From Cyanobium sp. NIES-981 (GTDB lineage: Bacteria; Cyanobacteriota; Cyanobacteriia; PCC-6307; Cyanobiaceae), in assembly GCA_945877595.1 (NCBI GenBank), contig CAMDVN010000013.1, positions 1 through 49,713 of the forward strand: 49,713 nucleotides of DNA. Reading direction: 5' to 3'. The notes below the pieces were generated by a model, which was not told where the DNA came from, did not search any database, and was given only the letters and a program-made list of their open reading frames with translations. Below, in pieces: positions 45,307 through 49,713 of this stretch (positions are counted from its first letter, which is position 1; the number at the start of each line of letters is the position of its first letter). Position numbers and translations under genes: made by a program.

Positions 45307-45984
45307 ATGGCCGCAGGGCCCAGGGGCCGGTTTGTGGTGCTGGAGGGCATCGATGGCTGCGGCAAATCGACCCAGCACGAAGCCCTGAGCGCCTGGCTGC
45401 CGGGTTCGGGCCTGATGCCCCCCGGCGCTGAGCTGCTGCTCACCCGCGAGCCGGGCGGCACGGCCCTGGGCCAGGCCCTGCGCCAGCTGCTCCTGCACCC
45501 TCCGGGGGCGGCGGCTCCGCAGGCCACCGCCGAGCTGCTGCTCTATGCAGCCGACCGGGCCCAGCACGTGGAGCAGGTGATTCGACCGGCCTTGGCGGCC
45601 GGTCACTGGGTGCTGTCGGATCGTTTCAGCGGCTCTACGGCGGCTTACCAGGGCTATGGCCGCGGCTTGCCCTTGCCTCTAATTGAGCAGCTGGAGCAGA
45701 TCGCCACGGGTGGCCTGCAGCCCGATCTCACCCTCTGGCTTGCGGTACCCCTGGCGGTGTCGCTGCAGCGCCGCGGCCATCGACCCGCCGACCGCATCGA
45801 AGCCAGCGGTGAGGCCTTTCTGGCCCGGGTGGCGGTGGGTTTTGCGGAGCTGGCCGAGCTCCACGGCTGGCAGCGGATCGACGCCGATCAGCCCGCTGCC
45901 CAGGTCACGGCCCAGGTCATGGCGGCGTGCCAGCGGGCGCTGGGCCACACCCTGGCCCCAGACCCCGCTGGCGGGTCGCGATGA
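45307..45984 (+). CDS. tmk: thymidylate kinase
   Basis: Converts dTMP to dTDP with ATP. The 225-residue product has the P-loop GIDGCGKST (14-22), the dTMP-binding LLTREPGGT, SDRFSGSTAAYQGYGRGL and the LID region RGHRPADRIE, as in family. I chose ATG 45307 because the conserved FVVLEGIDG begins 9 residues later. An in-frame TTG at 45208, overlapping the ATPase stop, would add 33 residues encoded by the 9-bp repeat (GSVGSVGSVGSAG). The stop overlaps the holB ATG (ATGA). Confidence 0.95.
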   Translation: MAAGPRGRFVVLEGIDGCGKSTQHEALSAWLPGSGLMPPGAELLLTREPGGTALGQALRQLLLHPPGAAAPQATAELLLYAADRAQHVEQVIRPALAAGHWVLSDRFSGSTAAYQGYGRGLPLPLIEQLEQIATGGLQPDLTLWLAVPLAVSLQRRGHRPADRIEASGEAFLARVAVGFAELAELHGWQRIDADQPAAQVTAQVMAACQRALGHTLAPDPAGGSR

Positions 45985-47033
45985 GCCCAGACCCGAGCCT
46001 TTTTGCCGACCTGATCGGCCAGTCCCAGGCCGTGGCCCTGCTGCTGGCGGGCCTGGAGCGGCGCCGGCTGGCGCCGGCCTATCTGTTTGCGGGCCCTGAG
46101 GGGGTGGGCCGCCGTTTGGCGACGCTGCGTTTTCTCGAAGGGGTGCTGGCCGGTCCCGGCGGCGACCCTGGTGTGCGGCGGCGTCTGGCTGAGGGCAACC
46201 ACCCCGACGTGCTCTGGGTGGAGCCCACCTATCAGCACCAAGGCGAGCTGGTGCCTGCCTCCCGGGCCCTGGAGCAGGGGGTGACACGACGCACACCGCC
46301 CCAGCTGCGTCTCGAGCAGATCCGTGACGTGTCGCGCTTTTTGGCGCGTCGGGCGGTGGAGGCCCCGGGCTGCCTGGTGGTGCTCGACGGCGCCGAGGCG
46401 ATGGCTGAGGCTGCCGCCAATGCGCTGCTCAAAACCCTTGAGGAGCCTGGAGAAGGCCGGCTGGTGCTGATCACGGCGGCGCCTGAACGGCTGCTGGCGA
46501 CGATCCGCTCCCGTTGTCAAACGATCCCCTTTGGCCGCCTCAACCCCGGCGCCATGGCCGAGGTCTTGGCCCGCGGCCAGGCCACACCCCGCGGCCAGGC
46601 CATGGCCGGAGTATCGGCTGCCAACGCCCAAGTGGAACCCGAAGCCGAGTCCCAAGCCCCACCGTTTGATCCACTGGCCCTGGTGGATCCACTGGCCCTG
46701 GTTGAGCTGGCGGCGGGATCACCGGGGGCGCTGCTCAGCCATCGCCAGCAGTGGCAGTCCCTGCCTGAGGGGTTGGCGGAGCGCTTGCAGCAGCTTGGTT
46801 CGGCGGGGCTTCCCCTGCAGCGGCTCGAATTGGCCAGGGAGATCTGCGAAGGCCTTGATGGCGATCAGCAGCTCTGGCTGGTGCAGTGGTGGCAGCTGGT
46901 GTTGTGGCGCTCCGGGGCCGGGGCGGCCAGCCTGGATCGCCTCAATCGGCTGCGCAGCCATCTGTTGGCCTACGTGCAACCCCGGTTGGCCTGGGAAGTG
47001 GCCCTGCTGGATTTGGCGCGGGGGATGGACTAG
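45981..47033 (+). CDS. holB: DNA polymerase III subunit delta'
   Basis: Clamp-loader subunit of the replicative polymerase. The 350-residue product begins LFADLIGQSQAVALLLAGLERRRLAPAYLFAGPEGVGRR: the P-loop lacks its Lys (GPEGVGRR), so no ATP turnover is expected, as in other delta' subunits. The SRC motif (IRSRCQ) and DGAEAMAEAAANALLKTLEEP are conserved. No zinc-binding cysteine group is present. Residues about 215-245 are a variable linker with repeated LALVDPLALVE. ATG 45981 overlaps the tmk stop; tmk-holB is a typical pair. Confidence 0.92.
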   Translation: MSPDPSLFADLIGQSQAVALLLAGLERRRLAPAYLFAGPEGVGRRLATLRFLEGVLAGPGGDPGVRRRLAEGNHPDVLWVEPTYQHQGELVPASRALEQGVTRRTPPQLRLEQIRDVSRFLARRAVEAPGCLVVLDGAEAMAEAAANALLKTLEEPGEGRLVLITAAPERLLATIRSRCQTIPFGRLNPGAMAEVLARGQATPRGQAMAGVSAANAQVEPEAESQAPPFDPLALVDPLALVELAAGSPGALLSHRQQWQSLPEGLAERLQQLGSAGLPLQRLELAREICEGLDGDQQLWLVQWWQLVLWRSGAGAASLDRLNRLRSHLLAYVQPRLAWEVALLDLARGMD

Positions 47034-47086
47034 GGCTAGCTGGGCTGGTTGGCGTGGAGCCTGGCCGGGCCAGTTGGCGTGGAGGC
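47034..47086. repeat. imperfect duplication between holB and rpaA
   Basis: The 53-bp spacer of these convergent genes contains GTTGGCGTGGAGCCTGGCCGGGCCA followed by a second near copy (GTTGGCGTGGAGGCCTAGCTGGCC) that reaches into the rpaA end. No U-tract terminator is evident. Confidence 0.55.
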
Positions 47087-47860
47087 CTAGCTGGCCTTGG
47101 CCTGGAGCTGTTGGCGGGCTTGCTGCACCAGGGGGAGGAGTTCGGCGAGCTGATCATTGCGGGGCAGCTCGAGGCAGTAGCCGGCCCCGTACACCGTCTT
47201 GATGAAGCGGGGCTTGCGGGGATCGGGCTCGAGCTTGGTGCGCAGGTGGCGCACATGCACCCGGATGGTTTCGATGTCGTCGTCGGGTTCGTAGCCCCAC
47301 ACCTCCTTGAGAATCAGCGAGGGGGCCACGGTTTGGCCATGGCGCTGCAAGAGACAGTGCAGCAGCTCAAATTCCAGGTGGGTGAGCCGCACGGGCTGTT
47401 CAAACCAGATCGCTTCAAACCGCTCCGGAACCAAGGTGAGGCAGCCGTAGCTGAGGATTTCGTTGTGCTTGGTAGACAGCGGTGCGTGCTCGCTACGGCG
47501 CAGCAGCGCCTTGATGCGCACCATCAATTCTTCGAGATCGAAGGGTTTGGTGAGGTAGTCGTCGGCCCCTGAGTTGAAGCCGCTCACCTTGTCTTTGGTG
47601 CCGCCCAGGGCGGTGATCATCAGGATCGGAATCTTGGCGGTGCGTTCGTCGCGGCGCAGCCGCTGGCACAGGGTGAGGCCGTCCACCTTGGGCAGCATCA
47701 GATCCAGGAGGATCAGGTCGGGGATCACCTGCATGGCCAGGGCCTGGCCTTTGATGCCGTCTTCGGCCCGGTGCACGTCAAAGCCACCGTGCTCGAGATG
47801 GCCCGCCACCAGCTCGCGCATGTCGCTGTCGTCTTCGATCAACAAGATGCCGGGCTTCAT
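47087..47860 (-). CDS. rpaA: response regulator RpaA
   Basis: OmpR-type regulator that is the output of the KaiC clock through SasA/CikA and controls circadian gene expression and phycobilisome-photosystem association. The 257-residue product has receiver domain acidic pocket IEDD, D53 in [12 protein letters not shown] and the DNA-binding domain [91 protein letters not shown], almost the standard RpaA wording. ATG 47860. The tail is Gln/Ala-rich. Convergent with holB. Confidence 0.95.
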   Translation of the reverse strand: MKPGILLIEDDSDMRELVAGHLEHGGFDVHRAEDGIKGQALAMQVIPDLILLDLMLPKVDGLTLCQRLRRDERTAKIPILMITALGGTKDKVSGFNSGADDYLTKPFDLEELMVRIKALLRRSEHAPLSTKHNEILSYGCLTLVPERFEAIWFEQPVRLTHLEFELLHCLLQRHGQTVAPSLILKEVWGYEPDDDIETIRVHVRHLRTKLEPDPRKPRFIKTVYGAGYCLELPRNDQLAELLPLVQQARQQLQAKAS

Positions 47861-48250
47861 GACGCAGCGAAGTTGTCTCGCATTGTTGTCGTTTTTGAGC
47901 GGTTTGGGGGTGAGGCCAGTGTCTTGAGCGGCAGATCCAGCTCAAGGATGGGCCAGCGCTCCACGGCGAGGGCTGGGGCTGCGGCTTTCTGCAGCCTGTT
48001 GCAGCAAGGGTTCCTGGGTTTCAGCATCCGCTTAGCCAAGCGCCGCTCCCGGCCGGGCCGCGGCGGATCTTTGCAATCTCTTTGGATTTTTTTGTTGCAA
48101 CATCCAGTAGCTGCGACAGTCACGTCTGCCACGACAGCCGTGGCAGCCGGCAGGCAGCCGTGACGAGGTTGCGCAAAGGGTTCAATCCACCTCAAGTGGG
48201 GACAAGGGTCAGCACTGACCCGAGCCTGAGTCTTCAACGCTTGAAACCAA
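47861..48250. other. 390-bp spacer upstream of rpaA
   Basis: No convincing gene. Two perfect hairpins are visible: CTGCCACG (48126-48133) with CGTGGCAG (48139-48146), loop 5; and GGGTCAG (48206-48212) with CTGACCC (48215-48221), loop 2, the latter just downstream of tRNA-Asn. An A/T-rich spot with seven T lies at about 48088-48094. rpaA's promoter must lie between 47861 and these structures, but I could not fix it. Confidence 0.5.
48206..48221 (-). terminator. possible tRNA-Asn terminator hairpin
   Basis: A 7-bp perfect stem with a 2-nt loop lies 30 bp past the tRNA-Asn 3' end. There is no strong U-run after it on the minus strand (TTGTCCCC), so the role is only suggested by position. Confidence 0.3.
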
Positions 48251-48322
48251 CTCCCCGGGCGGGATTCGAACCTGCGACCAATCGGTTAACAGCCGACCGC
48301 TCTACCACTGAGCTACCGAGGA
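48251..48322 (-). tRNA. tRNA-Asn (anticodon GTT)
   Basis: 72 nt on the minus strand. It folds with the acceptor stem TCCTCGG/CCGGGGA (one T-G pair), D arm GCTC-AGTGGTA-GAGC, anticodon arm GTCGG-CTGTTAA-CCGAT with GTT at 48288-48290, and T arm GCAGG-TTCGAAT-CCCGC. The discriminator is G and CCA is not encoded. The T stem shows an A-C opposition in the third pair. Located 27 bp after the end of the ABC ATPase gene, same strand. Confidence 0.95.
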
Positions 48323-48349
48323 ATAACCCAAAATTGGGTTAGCAAGAAC

Positions 48350-49108
48350 CTACCGTTTTGCCCCGCCACCCGGCAAGGCCCCTGCGGCAGGTTCGAGCCT
48401 TTGGCGCAACGACGGCCCCGCTTCCCAGCGCCGCACCTGGCCCTGCTCCATCAGGGCTGCCCCATCACAGGCATCCAGTTCCTCAAGGCGGTGGGTGATC
48501 CACAGGGCTGTGAGTGGCTGCTGGGGCCTGTGGGTGAGGCGGGTCATCAGCGCCAGAATCTCGTCTTGGCTGAGGGGATCGAGCAGGGCGGTGGGTTCGT
48601 CGAGCAACAACAGGCCGGCACCGCTGGCCAGGGCTCCAGCAATCGCCAGACGTTGCTTCTGGCCACCGCTCAGGGCGTGGATCGGACGCTCCTCGAGGCC
48701 CGTGAGTCCCACCAGCTCGAGCACATCCGCCAGGCGCTGCCTGCGTTCACTGGGGCTGAGCCCTGCGGGCAAGGAGAGCTGAAGATCGCTGCCGCAGCTG
48801 GGCAAGAGAAGCTGGTGGTCAGGGTTCTGAAACACCAGCGCGACTTTGCCAGCGCACTGAATCCGACCGGCACTGGGCTCCAGCAGGCCTGCGAGCAGCC
48901 GCAGCAAGGTGCTCTTGCCACTGCCGTTGGTGCCCACCAGCATCCAGAGCCCCGGTCTGGGGATCTCAAGGGAGCAGTGGTTCAGCGCAGCGCGGCCGTT
49001 GGGCCAGCGGTAGCTGAGCTGCTCCACCTGCAGGGGCACCAAGGCCACGGGGGGTGCCGTGGGGCGTTCAGCTGTCAACGCTGAATCCTGGCCGCTTGTT
49101 GCCGGCAC
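48350..49108 (-). CDS. ABC transporter ATP-binding protein
   Basis: A 252-residue stand-alone ATPase domain: Walker A GTNGSGKST, Q-loop VFQNPDHQ, signature LSGGQKQR, Walker B LLLLDEPTALLDP and the H-loop WITHR. The wording KVALVFQNPDHQLLLPSCGSDLQLSL is typical of the ECF/CbiO (cobalt, nickel, vitamin) group, but no membrane partner gene is in this window, so the substrate is unknown. ATG 49108 makes a 41-bp overlap with the end of the UPF0367 gene. A GTG at 49045, outside the overlap, is an alternative. Confidence 0.88.
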   Translation of the reverse strand: MPATSGQDSALTAERPTAPPVALVPLQVEQLSYRWPNGRAALNHCSLEIPRPGLWMLVGTNGSGKSTLLRLLAGLLEPSAGRIQCAGKVALVFQNPDHQLLLPSCGSDLQLSLPAGLSPSERRQRLADVLELVGLTGLEERPIHALSGGQKQRLAIAGALASGAGLLLLDEPTALLDPLSQDEILALMTRLTHRPQQPLTALWITHRLEELDACDGAALMEQGQVRRWEAGPSLRQRLEPAAGALPGGGAKR

Positions 49109-49331
49109 CCATGGCCGATTTTTCGTAGAGCTGGACCGCCAGGATTTCGTTGCTCAGCAGGCTGATCTGCTTGTGCTCATCCTTTTCACAGGAAAGATCC
49201 AAAACCTTGGGATGGCCGCTTTCGATCGCCTCCCTCACGCTGCCGTAGAGGGACTGGGCGTCATGGAGCTCCTTGCGTTGAACCGCAATGGGCATGGGGC
49301 TGAGCCGAAGGGAAAGCTCGACGACGTACAT
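49068..49331 (-). CDS. UPF0367 family protein
   Basis: An 87-residue protein that matches UPF0367, found in most cyanobacteria and of unknown function: MYVVELSLRLSPMPIAVQRKELHDAQSLYGSVREAI, then VLDLSCEKDEHKQISLLSNEILAVQLYEKS and a disordered end. ATG 49331 is dictated by the conserved MYVVELSLR. It diverges from psbD with 227 bp between the starts. Its stop overlaps the ABC ATPase start region. Confidence 0.9.
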   Translation of the reverse strand: MYVVELSLRLSPMPIAVQRKELHDAQSLYGSVREAIESGHPKVLDLSCEKDEHKQISLLSNEILAVQLYEKSAMGAGNKRPGFSVDS

Positions 49332-49523
49332 CGCAGGAACCGCAGGCGGTGAATCACCAAACCACTCTGGCGAATCACGGCGCTTGCGAGCGGCAGCCCA
49401 GGCCCCAAGCCGCCCAACGAAGCCGAAGCCGCTGAGAGACCATCGCGGCGAGGCGGCTGAGCACTTTTACCTAATCGGCCAGATGGGCCGTCCCGGGGCC
49501 GCGCAAAGCCGCTCGGATGCCCG

Positions 49524-49550
49524 TACACTGCCGATGTAACGCTTCATGAA
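49524..49550. promoter_or_regulatory. psbD leader: possible -10 box and HLR1-like site
   Basis: Upstream of psbD lies TACACT (49524-49529), a plausible -10 element. On the minus strand TTCATGAA-GC-GTTACATC (49550 to 49533) resembles the HLR1 box bound by RpaB (two 8-nt repeats KTTACAWW with a 2-nt spacer): 7 of 8 positions match in the second and 5 of 8 in the first. A weak ribosome site GAAG is at 49549-49552, 6 nt before the ATG. Confidence 0.35.
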
Positions 49551-49558
49551 GTCCTCTC

Positions 49559-49713
49559 ATGACAATCGCCGTAGGGCGCGCTCCAGAACGGGGATGGTTC
49601 GACATCCTTGATGACTGGCTCAAGCGCGACCGCTTCGTTTTCGTGGGCTGGTCGGGTCTGCTGCTTTTCCCCACTGCCTATCTGGCGCTGGGCGGCTGGC
49701 TCACCGGTACCAC
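49559..49713 (+). CDS. psbD: photosystem II D2 protein, 5' part
   Basis: D2 reaction-centre subunit of photosystem II. The first 51 codons are in the window; the gene continues past position 49713. The translation [50 protein letters not shown] is the conserved D2 N-terminus, with the first membrane helix beginning at about [11 protein letters not shown] 49559, GAAG 6 nt upstream. Partial at the right edge; psbC is expected beyond. Confidence 0.97.
   Translation, partial: MTIAVGRAPERGWFDILDDWLKRDRFVFVGWSGLLLFPTAYLALGGWLTGT

Noticed and set aside
48088-48094. T-run as part of an intrinsic terminator
   Set aside because: The nearest strong hairpin lies on the wrong side of it for either strand.
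47857-48237. 126-residue open frame on the minus strand upstream of rpaA
   Set aside because: Overlaps the rpaA start, has no conserved look and crosses two perfect hairpins; treated as spacer.

Overview
The window is ordinary core chromosome of a high-GC unicellular cyanobacterium, most likely of the Cyanobium / freshwater-to-coastal Synechococcus (alpha-cyanobacterial) type. The evidence is direct: genes for chlorophyll synthesis (chlM), photosystem II (start of psbD), photosystem I assembly (ycf3), the cyanobacterial NDH-1 complex (ndhA-I-G-E, ndhD, ndhF, ndhM), carotenoid synthesis (phytoene desaturase and synthase), ycf34, rbcR and both master response regulators rpaA and rpaB, with dense gene packing, many overlapping ends and frequent GTG/TTG starts. 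I see no transposase, integrase, phage gene, CRISPR array or defence island.

Layout. 1-9.4 kb: a DUF4337-like membrane protein; then nagA-chlM-GIDE-domain protein on the minus strand, diverging from purE and an AI-2E-family permease; cysC and an SUI1/eIF1-like protein; trpB; hrcA and a rhodanese. 9.4-17.4 kb: DUF3352 protein, sixA-like phosphatase, citrate synthase, the ndhA-ndhI-ndhG-ndhE cluster, NAD kinase and a CYTH protein, all on the plus strand. 17.4-27 kb: a PedR-like LuxR regulator diverging from metF, a sugar-phosphate nucleotidyltransferase, scpA, a LapA-domain protein, ndhD, ndhF and an NnrU/Z-ISO-like membrane protein, the last diverging from rbcR. 27-35 kb: DUF3172-ndhM diverging from pds-psy; an alpha/beta hydrolase, an RRM protein, cca, ycf34-tsaB-DUF218. 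35-40 kb: rpaB-plsX-fabH-fabD-plsC, a regulator followed by a fatty-acid/phospholipid operon. 40-49.7 kb: radA, ycf3, a copper-type P-ATPase, tmk-holB, rpaA, tRNA-Asn, an ABC ATPase, a UPF0367 protein, and the first 155 bases of psbD.

How the genes fit together. Ten or so genes serve photosynthetic electron flow (NDH-1 subunits, psbD, ycf3, chlM, carotenoids). At least three regulators in the window (rpaA, rpaB, rbcR, probably also the PedR-like gene) belong to families that adjust this machinery to light, redox and the clock. The rest is housekeeping (replication, tRNA maturation, cofactor and amino-acid synthesis, membrane lipids).

I found no convincing new biological system. The signal the gene list does not explain is a recurrent class of short tandem duplications (9-18 bp units, 2 to 7 copies), mostly between genes or at gene ends, sometimes carrying start or stop codons. 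Other points worth checking are a large hairpin between radA and ycf3, repeated 16-bp palindromes in the 5' end of the PedR-like gene, a possible RpaB site at psbD, a 115-residue Gly/Ala-rich extension of PlsX, a hydrolase gene without a standard start codon, and a possible 32-41-residue small protein gene.
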